Assembly (NCBI GenBank): GCA_018697195.1 | Contig: CM031859.1 | Location: 53,118,828 to 53,182,827, forward strand | Direction of reading: 5' to 3' | Source: Certhia americana | Lineage: Eukaryota; Chordata; Aves; Passeriformes; Certhiidae | DNA: 64,000 bases | Part shown: positions 1-12,700 of the stretch, piece by piece | How the letters are laid out: every line of letters starts with the position of its first letter | How positions within the stretch are numbered: the first letter of the stretch is position 1 | Program-made: the position numbers and the translations under genes | The notes under the pieces: model-generated | Seen by the model: only the letters and a program-made list of their open reading frames with translations | What the model was told of the DNA's origin: nothing | Databases searched by the model: none

Positions 1-479
1 ATTAAAACAGAGATACCATGCCTGATTTAAACAGCCTGATTTGTAGGGGGGAAAAAAAAATCCCCAAACAACAACTACTCCAGGGTTACTAACTTTAAAT
101 ATAAATACGTGTTTTATAGCTGTAACAGAATTTTTCTTTCTGAAGAAAATTTCTTTTAAAGTTTAAAAAGTTTAAATTTATCTCCAACTTAGATAACTTC
201 AAAAAAAATTAATGAACTCAAGAAAACTTTATTAGCACGTCATACTACCTCCAGGAAAACCTTAATGTTTTAGAAAAAAATCAAGTTTGAGCTGTCAAAT
301 AATCTGCTAGTGTAATGCAGAGGGCATTTTTTAGAATAAACTGATATGGTTTTATAGATGGAATTTTAAACCAAAACGTTAACTGACTCCTAGCAATAGC
401 ATTAAACACTCAGTACAATAAAAACAAGTTTTCTTTTCCCTGTAGAAAAAGCTCTTTATATAAAAACTCGATGCCTTAC
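1..479 (-). other. EPB41L2: EPB41L2 intron 3 (partial)
   Basis: This is intron sequence following the second coding exon in the direction of transcription. It begins at the GTAAG donor (CTTAC at 475-479 on the plus strand) and runs off the left edge of the window. It is AT-rich. I see no further exon, repeat copy or RNA gene in it. Confidence 0.8.
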
Positions 480-680
480 CTCTAGGTCACAGCTGTATTC
501 TGTGCCATCCAGAAGCATCACCTTACACTGCACAGTTTTGATTTTCTTTGGAGACTTCTGAGGAATGTTATCTATTTTAATTTCAGCTGTCTGCACTTCT
601 TTTGTCTCTCTTTTTTCTTTTTCTTCCTTTTTCTCTGCAACTTCCTCCACTTCTGTTTCTTTACCATCTTCTTTGGAAGG
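480..680 (-). CDS. EPB41L2: EPB41L2 second coding exon: end of headpiece and start of FERM domain
   Basis: This 201-nt, phase 0-0 exon encodes residues 155-221. EPB41L2 (protein 4.1G) is a cortical adaptor that links membrane proteins to the spectrin-actin skeleton. The acceptor is TATATAG just upstream (plus-strand CT at 681-682) and the donor is GAG|GTAAG (plus-strand CTTAC at 475-479). The first part is highly charged, with a Lys/Glu run (VEEVAEKKEEKEKRETKEVQ) typical of the disordered headpiece. From about residue 202 the chain becomes the first strand of the FERM F1 lobe (VQCKVMLLDGTEYSCDLE). The SCDLE ending and the KTVQCKV context fit EPB41L2 better than EPB41, EPB41L1 or EPB41L3. The frame would otherwise read only seven codons into the intron before a stop. 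The rest of the FERM domain, the spectrin-actin-binding region and the C-terminal domain lie to the left, outside the window. Confidence 0.93.
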
Positions 681-1654
681 CTATATAAAATACAGTTAAA
701 CAGGAAGGAAGATATTTTTAACTTGTTCATTCCTTTTATAAGCTACTAATAAGTAAGAGAGTGACCATTCATTAAAGTTATGCACATACTGGAAACACAA
801 TAACCAGCATAAGCATCAAGGTCTTCTTTTAGGGACCACATATTCTTGCTCTCAGACCGGAGAAGGTGCCTTTTTTTCCCCTTCCTTGAAATGAGGTTTG
901 GGTTTTTTTAATATGAGTTATTGGCTTTCTTCCAAAGAGAAACAAATTTATTAAGAAGCTCCAGGAACTATATTAAACTAAACCCCAGTGCTTATGAGAG
1001 CCAAGTGATACAGAATCATGGAATGGTTGAGGTTGGAAGCGATCTCTTGAGATCTTGTCCAATGTCCCTAGGGCCACACAGGGCAATTTGCCCAGGACCA
1101 TATCCAGTAGGGTTTTGGATATTTTCATAGGGGAACCTATTTCAATATCTGACTCACCCCTTTACCACCCCCTAGGAGGCCTGTCATCACCACCACCTGG
1201 CTACGTTCCTTGACAAGGAAAGGTCCTATCACCATCACAGTAAAAAAAGATTTTCTTGCTATTTGAAATGTAATCTTCTGCGTTTAAATTGGGTCCCTTG
1301 CCTGTTGTTATCCAACTGCATAGCACTGAGAAGGGTCTGGCTTCTCTGCATTCCTTCCATTCAGGTATTAATACACACTGATAAAACTCCCCTTCCTCCT
1401 TTCCCATGCTGACCAGTAACAACTGTCTCAGCCCCTCCTCATTCTCTATGTGCCTTTGCCACCCTAGAATATGAAGTTTTAATGTTAACAACTGACATGA
1501 AACTTCACAAAAAGCAGCACTGGAACCTAGCAACTGGAATAGCTGTTCATTTTTTCCCCAATATGATCCTAACAGAGCTTTACATTATTACATAATCGAT
1601 TAATCAGGTTTCATTAAAATACTCCAAAATATCTATGAGCCTTCCCACACGTAC
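681..1654 (-). other. EPB41L2: EPB41L2 intron 2
   Basis: This 974-bp phase-0 intron lies between the two coding exons. The donor is CAG|GTACGT at the 1655/1654 boundary and the acceptor is TATATAG at the 681/680 boundary. It contains a short CR1 fragment near 1.01-1.17 kb and otherwise unremarkable sequence. Confidence 0.85.
1008..1172 (-). mobile_element. CR1 LINE 3'-tail fragment
   Basis: The plus strand reads ACAGAATCATGGAATGGTTG, then AGGTTGGAAGCGATCTCTTGAGATC, and later TTGCCCAGGACCATATCCAG. This is the reverse complement of the conserved 3' end of avian CR1 retrotransposons. It is an old, 5'-truncated and diverged copy, and homology fades after about 1,170. It sits inside EPB41L2 intron 2 in the same orientation as the gene and has no coding capacity. 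Confidence 0.8.
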
Positions 1655-2130
1655 CTGTATTTCAGCACTACTAATGGAGTGCTTTTCTCTGTCATCTGCT
1701 TCAGCATTCTGCCGGTTTTCAGCTGCTTCTTCCAAGCTCTTTCTTGGTTGAGCCACCCCCTCTAGTGCCTGGCTTTCACTTTCTTCAATTCTTTGCCCTT
1801 CCCCTGTGGCCCTTTTCTTGGGCTCATCTTTGATCTCTGCCAAGGTGTATGACTTTTGTTTCTTAAGCCAAGGGGGAAGGAAACGAGAAATACCCTTGCT
1901 TTCAGGTGAAGACTTTTCCTTCTTCTGGCTACTTGGACTACTTTGGCTAGTTGGTGCTGGGACAGAAGAATCTTGAGCTTCTCCAGAGGATGTTTCCCTG
2001 GACTTTTGATTTCCTGGAGTCTCTGATGCTTCTTCAGGCTTGTCCTTGGCTTTGTCTGGTCCCAGCTGCTCAGAATCTTTCTTTACTTCGGTCTCTGAAC
2101 CAACTTCAGTTGTCATTATCACAACAGACA
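1655..2130 (-). CDS. EPB41L2: EPB41L2 first coding exon: 4.1G headpiece
   Basis: This 476-nt exon has 14 nt of 5' UTR and then the start codon at 2116-2114 on the minus strand. It encodes residues 1-154 and ends in phase 0 at CAG|GTACGT. The acceptor is strong: a pyrimidine-rich run ending CTTCTTTTAG immediately before 2130. The N-terminus MTTEVGSETEVKKDSEQLGP matches the characteristic start of EPB41L2. Residues 30-75 are Ser/Pro/Gln/Glu-rich and low complexity. Residues 76-90 (ISRFLPPWLKKQKSY) are the conserved 4.1 headpiece motif. Residues 95-154 are acidic and variable. The open frame continues ten codons upstream of this ATG, but those lie in the intron, and the ATG chosen is the family start. 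This exon is much less conserved between species than the FERM exons, which is normal for 4.1 headpieces. Confidence 0.95.
2117..2130 (-). other. EPB41L2: EPB41L2 5' UTR segment of first coding exon
   Basis: There are fourteen untranslated nucleotides between the splice acceptor and the ATG. A TGA lies in the minus-strand frame that begins at the first exon base, so an upstream exon joined in that frame would terminate just before the main start codon. Confidence 0.8.
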
Positions 2131-5084
2131 CTAAAAGAAGCAACAATGAAAATAATTTTGTTATGTAACATCACTACTGTTACTAATTACTTGCAGTAAT
2201 TTTTAGTAATTCATAAACTCTTATTGATTATTAAATATTATTAAGGTTAAAGAAATACTTCTTTTCAAATTTTGAGTTCACAGATAAGATCAGTAAGCAA
2301 AAACTTAGTTCTATGCAGATAAAAGACCTATGGTTTCCTCCTCAATAAAATTTTAAGTGTGCTCACTGAAAAGCATGTTTTATTATAAGGTACTCCTAAT
2401 GTTAGTAGTCAAGATTATTTCAGAAGTAACTTCATTTCTCTTTCTACTGAGCTGCTTGGCAGACCAAGAAAATGAATTTTCAGAAGAGCAACCACCTTCT
2501 CTAGTAAAACTGGTAGGTAAAACCCCCTTACTATTTGGCAACACTTACCAACTTATAATAATTTATTGGAAGTAAAAGAGCAAGATTACCAAAGAATAAA
2601 AGGATAAAAGGAAGGTGAGCAAGATCAGTGAGTACAAAAAACTGGGAAATTATAAGTCAGTGAAATTACTAATAATGCTGGGGAGCATACATTTTTAATT
2701 AAGGTAAAATTGGGTTCATAATAAGAAGTTCATACCAATCAATATAAATTCATATATAACTCCTCTATTCTTATCACTTCTGCTTACTCTTCCTTCAGTG
2801 AAATTAAAGAGAAATCATAATAATACTAACAACAGAATGTGCAATAATAACCTTTCAACTTAACATTAACATGAAAAGTTATTATTTATTTGAAAAAAAT
2901 TAACTAGAATAAACAAATGTTGCTATCTGTGTGGCAGTGTATTGTGCTGCATTGTTTTAAAATGTATAAAATTATTAAAAAATAAAACTATTTTTTTCCA
3001 ATTTATTGAAGTGAGCCAACAAAAATAAGCAAACAAGGGTCCAACAAAAGTTTATAAAGGTTAGATTTCATTATTCGTCACTGGTATTTACTTATGATCT
3101 TTTGAAAACAATTACTTTTAAGTTGATGGTCTGTTTTTCCAGCCTAAAGTTTAGCAAGTTTGTTACAATCACATTTATGTAACATTGGAACCCTTTCCAT
3201 TATGATTATCATCACTGCGTGCCATTAGAGGCAGGAGGCTCGTAGGTTCAGGACTCTTGCTGAACTCAACAGCTGCCACATGTGACCAAAAAGAGTCAAG
3301 AAGGTTATCTAGCCCAGGCTTGATGCAATGAACTTGCACAGCACTTTAAACTGTGCTTGAAGCCAATTGAGAACTAGTTTAGATCACAGGGCAGCAGCAA
3401 CACTTAGCCTCCAGGTTTCCAAAGCACATCCATAGGCAGTCAGAAACAGTTAAATTAAGCCATTCCGTAACATGAAAAATAAGAAACAATGAAGCTAATA
3501 GAGGCCTAAATATACAAGAGAAGCCATTCTGGCCAAAGAGATGAGCAATACTGAGCCAAAGGAAACACCATCTTGATAGTTATCTTACTAAGAAGCCTAG
3601 ACATAGGAGTCTTGAACTATCTACAGGCAAATTCACATTAAGCATCTTGAGACCAAAGTAGCTACATGGTGTGTGTGGGGGAGGCTTGTTTATCACTTAA
3701 CACTTCACTGTCTAAAATCAGAGCATTCCTCAATGGGAAATTAAATTAAAAGTTATTATCTTTACTGCTACACTAGAGATTTCTGAATACAATTCAAGCT
3801 TAAATATTACAGTTATTTAGCCATTTCTACCACTTCTTATGAAACACTTCAAGTTTCAATACTACTAAATAAAGCTTGTTGTAACAGAGTATTAAACATT
3901 ATGTAACTACTATTTATCTCAACAATAACAGGCCTCTGAGAGGCAGGTTTCCATTTGACTATTGAGATTAAAGAATTTGCTATTTAAAGCCATGTATTAG
4001 TATGCTAGTTTTCAAGTTGCTACTAATCAAATTACATTTTTGCTATCACCTTGGTATCTTACACATAAATACTTTTCTGTTCTTTCTGAATTGTAGGTAT
4101 CTTATTAACACAATAACGTAAAACTTTCTTATCAAAATGAAAAATGAACAATATCGAGAAAACCAAACTCAACTATCCCTAAGAATAATTGAAACTTCTG
4201 CTGATCAGAGTATCAACCCACACTGCTTAATAAATTCATAAGGGAGGTTTCATAATTAACAAAGATGGTGGTTATTTTTTTCATACATGTCTAAGAAAGA
4301 ACCAAATTTTCTTCCTCAGAAAGTAGCTAAAACAATTTTACAAGACTTGAAATACAAATCTTCAAAGAAGTTATAGGAAAGCCATTCTATTTCCTGCACT
4401 TTTTTGTTTTACTTTTCAAATATGCAAAAATGAATGAAATACATGTACAAACTAATAAAAAAATCATTATATACCACTCTCAAAATTAATATCACAATTT
4501 GATCATACAGTCAAAGAAACTAAGTGAAATAAGTCACCCTGTAAACACATCTGTACAATACTGTTCTAACAATAAAAGAAACTGAGGATGCCAAGTCACG
4601 CAACTGATTAAATTTAGACAGAATAGCATTGGGTGGCACAAACTTGCTCAATGCAAAACAAGAAAGGTTTTGCATCTCCAAGTGTACTCGTTTTCACAAT
4701 CAAAGTTATAGTTACAAGGAGAAATTTGCTTTATACTGCAGAAGCAAGGGTTACTTATTGTAGCCCCAGTCTGAAGATGTCTGTCTGTGTTCATTTAATG
4801 CCTTTATTTGATGCCCACAGCAGGAGGGATTTCTTTCATGAGCTGAATTTCCTATAAGCTTGTAACTTCAGTGCTTTTCAGGGTGAGGAGGGGAGAGGGA
4901 AAGAAAAGGAATAAGAGGAATAGAGGACAGGAGAACTGTACAAAGGAAATCACACCTCTCTGCTGAACCTGTATATTTCTTTATACTCCCAGTAGTCTCT
5001 GAATTAACTCTGAACAGGTGGATGAGTGAACTAAACAAGGGCACTGACCAAGAGTGTAAGTTATAGTCTTCCCAAAACACTTAC

Positions 5085-5133
5085 CTTCTCTACCACATTA
5101 GCTTGATACATTTCTTTTTTCCGGAGTTGCATG
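5085..5133 (-). other. Possible cassette 5' exon in EPB41L2 intron 1 (speculative)
   Basis: On the minus strand, a CAG acceptor (plus-strand CTG at 5,134-5,136) and a good donor GAGAAG|GTAAGTG (plus-strand CTTAC at 5,080-5,084) bracket 49 nt. The segment contains an ATG followed by an open frame (MQLRKKEMYQANVVEK) running in phase into the donor. Spliced to the first coding exon, this frame would stop after a few codons, giving a short upstream ORF. The acceptor's pyrimidine tract is weak, and chance donors of this quality are common in 47 kb. I do not recognise the peptide. Confidence 0.15.
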
Positions 5134-6665
5134 CTGGTACAAGAATTAGCTATCCCTTGAGAAACCACAAAATTGGGTCTTGCACTCCCTATCTCACTGC
5201 TCCATCAGATAATCCAGTTTTGTAGTTCACAGAAAAAACAGAGAGAAGCAGGGACAAAACACTGGAGTTCTGCTATCAGTCTATTCTTACACTTTGTAAA
5301 GCTTCTGATGTTACCTTCACTACAGTCAAGCAATCAAGAAACCTGTTTTCTGAAAGTGGCTTTTTCCTGATTTCCTCCTGCCCTGATAGGGAAGACCTCA
5401 CATATTGAGACACAGAACTGGTGTAACAGTGAACAGCGTGCCAGAAAGCAAAATGGAAACAAGCAGCAGACAGCATTTGTCTCAGAAGTGCTATCGCGAA
5501 GAAGTAAAAATCAAATCAGATTGCTAATTTAGAATTCTCAACTTCAACAAAAGCATGGTTTCTTGCTTTCCTGTCTTCAAGTAAACTCTCATTTATTCTT
5601 ACTACATAGCATGAGCACACTAAATATTTTTCCCCTATAATCTTTTGTAAGCTCTGTAACAACAAACAACTGCAGGTTAGGGTTTTCCTTACCTCACCTT
5701 TCCTGTATTGCAATTGGGAAAGGAGAATAACAATCTTGCAGCAAGAGTAAACTAAAGAGAAGGAATCTTAGGGTGATGATCAAATAAAGGATTACCAATG
5801 TCTGAACAGAGAAAAGAAAAATCTTGTTAGATTTTGCAATTGACATTAAGCCCATGCACATTAAAACACAAGTGGTAACAGCTGTATCTTTTGTAATCCT
5901 CCTGAAAACTTGGCTCATGTCAATTGAGTGACTACCTAAACTGCAAGGATGAAGGTAGGGAATGGCAAAAAATACTGTAAAACACCTCGCAATTTCTGAA
6001 GAGAAGGTGAGTTTGTTAAAACCAATCCCACTTTTACTGGAAGCAGGTATTTGCCCCTCTACCAACTTCCTCAAGCATGGGTGCAACTGAAGGAAGCAAT
6101 TGAAGACAACAGCTATTCTGACTCCTCTCCATTCATCTCTTCCTCTCTTTTTATTGCACTGAGAAGGAACTTACACCTGAAAGCAGAAAAGGATGCTACA
6201 TTCTTTCCTTACACTCCTTCAGGTGTATAGATTGGTCAACTGGTTTATACCTTTCTTCGTTTCTAGCATAAATTCTTGAAATGTAGTTTTCTGACCGAAA
6301 GGATTCCTACCACCATAGATAAACTAGAAACAGAAGACATATCAAATACAACATGAAGTTTAAAAAAAAAGAAAACGGAAGTAAGAGAGAGGGAAAGAAA
6401 AAGGTGTAGCTCAATGATCACAGGAAATATTAAAACAACTGCAGTAAAATGAAGTTCTTTTTGATGATGCATGTTTTAATTCACTGCTTCTGTTACAGTA
6501 TTTCTTATTTATCAGCAGAGAGGAACAAGACCAGATCCTTCTTCCATACATTTCTGGATCTCATTTTACTTATTTTCTGAGTATATAAAAATACAAAATG
6601 CAGTCCCAAACTTTTCTTCTTTTTTCAGTTTGTCACTGAAATTCATAGTAAACTCAAGAAATAAA

Positions 6666-6716
6666 AATCATTTTGATAGTTTTATCAAAAACTAAAGTTT
6701 TATCAAATCATTTTGA
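6666..6716. repeat. Short shuffled local duplication
   Basis: Two 11-nt words each occur twice in reversed order within 51 bp: AATCATTTTGA at 6,666-6,676 and 6,706-6,716, and GTTTTATCAAA at 6,679-6,689 and 6,697-6,707. The pattern suggests a small replication-slippage or template-switch event. I see no function. Confidence 0.7.
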
Positions 6717-9700
6717 CTGGGATTCACAGAGAAACCATCATGTCATAGAAGCAAAAGGAAAAAAATTAACCTGCCTCTACAGAAATAAATTACAGCTCAG
6801 TGCACTAAAAGCCAATGTGTGTCTGTGCAAGTCATGTAATTTTTGGATCACCATAGTATTAATAATTTATTTTTTAAATCTCTACCTTCATAAATATTCC
6901 AAATATTTATCTCACATGGGCTACACAAAAAAGATCTAAAATGATATCAAAGAAAACTTCTAACATCTGAAAAAGTATGCATGAAAACCTGAAACAAGGT
7001 CATGTGTATTTAAATTGCCAAAAACAAAGCAAAAAAGCTCTCAAATAAAGTTGTTTATTTCTTGTCATATTATTGATCTGAAGCTCAGCAGAAGCCTGAT
7101 CTCCATTTCACAGTTGGTTAGGACACATCATTCACGCTTGCTGCTTCCAACATGTAAGATTTGTTGATACAAAAGCTATAAAGAGGTAAAATCCTATCTG
7201 GAACAGTTATTCATATTTTAGAGTGTAAAAGAGTCTGGTTTAAACAGTAGGTAATATCTGAGGAACTTGGTACTACAGATTTTTGCAAAAATATAAATCA
7301 GTTCTTTTCTGTAGAGTACAATAATTTATATTTCAAATTTGGCTGAAAGTTGTAACTAAACTTTATTTTAGATTTCTGCTGATTTTAAAACTTGTATTTT
7401 ATCACTGTCATGTAAACAAGAAAACTCATGGTATACCATGATTCTGTGTAGCATTTTTTTTGCTGAAGGTGCCAATATAACCTGCACACTTTCCATTAGC
7501 AGACAAAGTAAAAAGTAAATCCAATTTCTCCTTTTAGTCATTATTTAAATGGATTACTTCAATTGAAAAGACATGGAGTGCTTTGAACACCAAAGAATAA
7601 ATTCTACTAAAGAATGAAGTTTTCAATTTTGAGATCCTTAAGAAAGCAAAAACATCTCTAAAGTTAGCTCAGATCAATCTGCAACACACACTGTATTTCA
7701 CATCAAACAGTTCCAAATTAAATATTGTTCTGCAGTCAAATATCAACCCCAAAACACCACAGTTCTCCCATAGGAACTTGCATCCTTCTCTGTATGTATA
7801 AATACACAGAAGTGTTTATACATACAAACATACTTTGAAAGCTGAATCTAATAATTTGGACTACATTCAATTTTAAGCACATTACTAAGATAAAATAGAT
7901 CACACAAAAGTCAAAGATCAAGTTTAGCAAACTAGTATGATAAAAAAGTTACAACAGAAAAAGCAGAGGAAATGGGTACATGTTTTATACATACAAAATC
8001 CAATCACCTATTTTTAAATGATTAATCAAAGATATCTTGCAATTGAACCCAAACCTAAGTATTGACACACTGGACGTGACAAGGACTGCTCCAGTCTGCT
8101 CCTTCCCTGATGATCACTGTGCACAAAAATCAAGGTTAACTGCAGAGGCTGAAGAGACAGACTGCAGACTCGGCTTTTTTCTGAGTCCCTGCAGTAGCCA
8201 CAGGGCAGAAGCCTGCCAGAGTTCATTTGCTTCCCAGGCTGTGACAAGACCACCAGAGCTGGTGCCTGGATGGATCTCTCCCTGTCATGGCTCTTCTTTG
8301 CAGGCTTAGAAGGTAACTCATTGAAAAACAGACTACCAAGAAAAATCCTGTGTCATATATAGCCAAAAAAAACCCCCCACAACCCAATTCCTTCCTTTAA
8401 AGCTTCACAGTTGATAGAGGAAGCTTAAGCAATAATTCAGGTGAGTAGACAACTAAATCTGTAATGATTCAGACTTTTGCCTTTGTAATAATATCTCCTA
8501 GTAAAAATGTTTCCCAAATGTATGCCCATAAAAGAATTGCCCTTTCTCCTCAGCCGATTCTCCTTTGGCTTCCTCCCAAAGTGGGAGCTTATTCTCAAGA
8601 AGGTAACCAGGTGAGCAATCTGACATTGCCAGTCTGTGTACTGGTCAGCAGATGGTGCCATAATAGTTCTGGAAGTAGCACATTTCAAAGGTCAAACTTT
8701 AAGCAGCAACAATACCTCAGTTTCAAGCGTAATTCCCAGATGATGACAAGTGATAGAATGCTTTCACAGAAGTACTAACATAACGTATTTTAATAAATAT
8801 AACTTCAGAGCCAGACAGTGAATCATAACTCCATGACAACATAAATTAGTTACACATGTACATGAACTCGTATGTGTCTAAATACATACACATATTCACA
8901 TAATGTCTTATCTCCAAGAGTAGAAATGGCACACAACGGTGTCTTCCCAAAGAATCCTATGCCTATCAAAACTAGTTTCCAGGGAATTACTGGCATGTCA
9001 CAGTGGCTAGCAGCCCCTGAGCTAACAGAAACTATACTCATAAGCATCCTTTTATCTAGATAATGAAGTCACTATTCAAAATAACAGGTATTTTATTTGC
9101 CTTCATGTTTATATCCATGCCATCATACATTTGATAACCTGCAAACAAGTAATATTTTCCTCCCAAACACACTCTTGTCCTTATTTACACATTGAAGTTT
9201 CTAGAACTCATTTTTATATTGTGAGAAAATTATCGTAGTTGTGTAACCATTCCTTGCAATGCACAGAACACAGACAACTCATCATAAAAACACTGGCAAG
9301 TTCCTACATAGGATGGTGAGAATTTATAAGGCAGTTCTCAAACAACAATGTAACACAAGTACTAGTGTAATTCTGAAGATTGCTGTGAAGACAAAGAAAA
9401 AAAATCAAGGATATAGACAGCAAAATGAACATGACAAAAAAAACTACTTCTGTCTAAAATTACAAAGAGAGTATCTGTAGTTTAGACAGAATATTTTCAC
9501 AATAAGATTATTATGCTGACAAATTTCTGCAAAGCAGCTCTGGGGAAGTCACCTCTACTCTTTGTAGACTCAAATTACATCCTGAAACCATTTCTCCTGT
9601 TAAAGCAGCACAACACATACCTATTACTTATCACCCAAGTGCCTCAACTTTTTATAAAACACCTGCTTCAGGCCATCTCCATTTTGCATGCTGAATAACT

Positions 9701-12700
9701 TGGTTACTGAAATCCATATACAGCTTTCAAGGTTTAGTTTTAATGGATAAGTCAGTTGAAGGAGAACTCCAGAAAGGAAAGAGAATACTACAAGACGTGA
9801 AAACCAGCGAGGATTCTTTAAAAGCTATTTTGTTAAAATTTATCTTCCAACACTATACAGTCTAAAAATGTGTAGCAAAACAAGAAAACAATGTTGGAAA
9901 GTGATGTTTTCCAAATGAAATTCAGTGAAAATTGCATTAACTTTGTACCAGCACCTGCAGAACATGTAAAACTCAACCCCAAGGCTTTCAAGAAAATCAG
10001 AACAAATACTACACGTAGCCAAGTTAAAATGCCCACCCTGGAAACAGATCACATTTAAGTAACTGTATATCCTACAGTTCTCTTGGTGCTATCTCTGCCA
10101 TACCCAGAGATAACAGAAATCTGTTCCTTCTGTGTTTTCAATCTACAAATATGCTGCTATATCAAGGCAAAAAATGTCTTCAACAGCAAATTAATTTAAA
10201 TCAAGAAAAAAATGTCTTTGCCAGAGTACATATGCACAAATATTATCTGTTTATCAAGACAGCTTTGTGCTCTTCCCCAGCACTGAAAAAAATGTTGTAA
10301 TCTGATGAGAATCCAACAGTCGTTTTGAAAAGCTGTATTGAACAAGTGACCCCACCCAGGCCCTGACACTGCTAGAGAAGGACATGCTCAAGTGGAAAAA
10401 CGGGATTTAGTTCCAAATTCATTCCAGCAGACAGAAAAGGAACCATGGGTCAAGAGACAGCTCAGTTCTCCTGTTATCTGTCCAACTAACTAAGAACAAC
10501 ACAGATTTTGAGAAAAATCTCTGCCCTATTTTTAAAATCAACTTTTCAAGTTTACAGTGGGTTTTGTCTGTTCACATTAAAACCTCACGATAACCATAAT
10601 TTTAGAGTTTAAAACCAGCAGTGAGTATTTGTTTGTTCCAAGCAATGCTGTCCCTCCAATCTCTGTTCCTATCCTTCTACTCTATCCCACCTTGCCAAAT
10701 GGCTGCTTCTATGTCAGTCAGTTTCACTGAAGCAAAGGCAAACATTTAGATTTTTCCAGTTCTTAATAAAGAAGCTGTAGGGGGGGGTGAGGGCAGACAG
10801 TGCCAACCCCATTTGGGTTCCGCAAATTATTTGCCTTGTTCTGATTTGGAGGTGATTGATTTGTAGATGCTAGAATTAAAAATTCCATTTCCAACTAACA
10901 TTCTTTCTATTTAGAATTTATTGGCAAGATTAAAAACAGGTTCTTTTTACACTGGCAACATTATGTTCACTTGTGCATGCAGTATGCTTACAAGGCACTT
11001 ACAATATCATAGTTAATCAAAACACTTGCCAACTTGGTGAAAAATAATGTACTATTACCTGAGAAATTTTTGTAGTGCAAACTGGAAGGCCCCAGCGTAA
11101 TAAAGTTCCTGAATGGTGGAATTCCAGATACACATCATTGTTTTGACAAGTACCCACTTCCTCTTCAGTGGAAGTCATATAGAGAATTATTACCCTTTCA
11201 CATGTACAGGAAGTGTACAACAGCATGCAAAAAGAGAAATCTCTGCAATACCAGGATTCAAAGTCAGGAAAAAAAAAAGAGAAGCAACTACTCTGTGCTT
11301 TCAGTAGTGAGAGACCAGTACACACACATTTAAAAGTAATTTTCATAAGCAGATACAACCATTACATTTTTTTTCACAAGCACATCAAGGCTGAATGTCA
11401 TACAGATGTGAACACTACTGAGATCACATTCAAAATGCCTGCTAGCTTTTTATTTCAGCTCATCCAACATAGGAACCATAGCCAAAACACAACTGACAAA
11501 TGCATTAAGACAGCTTGCTCTGGCATGAAAAGGACTAGAGTTCAATCGGCAAATGTTTATAAAGCTTTAGGGTCTAAACATAACCACAAAAGTGACTTCT
11601 TTGGCAGCAACATCAGTTCTATATTTCCACTTTAAATGGCATTTCATTTTTGCTATTGCCAAATACAAGCACCATAGAGGGCATAGTTCTCTTAGGCAAG
11701 CCAATTGAACAACACTGGTAGATGTTTGCCATTACTGAGGGAAACAGAGTTGGAAAAAGTGACTATATATAAAGCCTTTCACTCAGGTGACAGGAAAATC
11801 ATCTCCTCCTACTATTCCTTTTTTAGTGTCTGTTTTCCTGAATCAGGATTCAAGTTATAATACAGAAACTGATACTGCCACACTTTCCACCAATAATAAA
11901 CTCAGTTTCAAATACTTGATTAAATGGCAATTAATCTTAAACAAGCTTAGTCCAAATTCCAAGTAAGTGCAATGTCTCAAGGTATGTGGTCAAGTATTTT
12001 TGGACATCTGCTGGAAAGTTGCAGCTGTGTCTTTGCTGGGTAAGTTGTTACCGGTATGTGAATCATCTATTGAAGAACCTGTGGAGAGCTTAATGCACAT
12101 GCAAGTAAGCAAATCCAGGTTATTAACTGTATAACATAATTTCTGAAAAAAAAAATCCCAAACCAAACCAGAAACTAAATTTAAAAGTACAATAGTTAAA
12201 ACCAGGATAATTCTCATCTCCTGCTGCAATGAATAAAAGCTATCCAATATTCCCTAACTTTTCTCCCGCATTCCCCAAACCTCAGAGGTTAGCCACCTGA
12301 CAGGCTGTGTTTTGGTATTTTAGTTTTTATGTCTGCAGCTAGCACAAGCTAACTGAGTCCTTCACATGCTACTGGAACAGAAGTATTCCCTTAAAATAGC
12401 AGAATCAGTTTGCTCAATGTTTCCCACCTACTCAAAATAGTTACAATGCATGTCAAATTATATATGTAAAGCACAACACTGCAAAGTATTTCCTACATAC
12501 TCATTATGTTTACTGAATATATAAGAAGTACTGAAACTAGAGATAATACTGCTCTTCTAAAAAGTAAGCATCTATTGCTCCTGTGGGAGTTAGCTCTGCC
12601 AATCCCAAGCAACAAAAAGCAGTGGAGATGCCTCTTAGCTGAGCAAATAAAACTGGCAGCCAAAACTTCATCACTCCCATGGGCTCTTCTGAATGCTGGT

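Noticed and set aside
5694..6086. 130-codon minus-strand frame with hydrophobic C-terminal part
   Set aside because: No recognisable family, no splice context in register with EPB41L2, and composition like the surrounding AT-rich intron.
11213..11635. 140-codon plus-strand frame
   Set aside because: No domain, Lys/Ser/His-rich low-information peptide, lies antisense in intron 1; consistent with chance.
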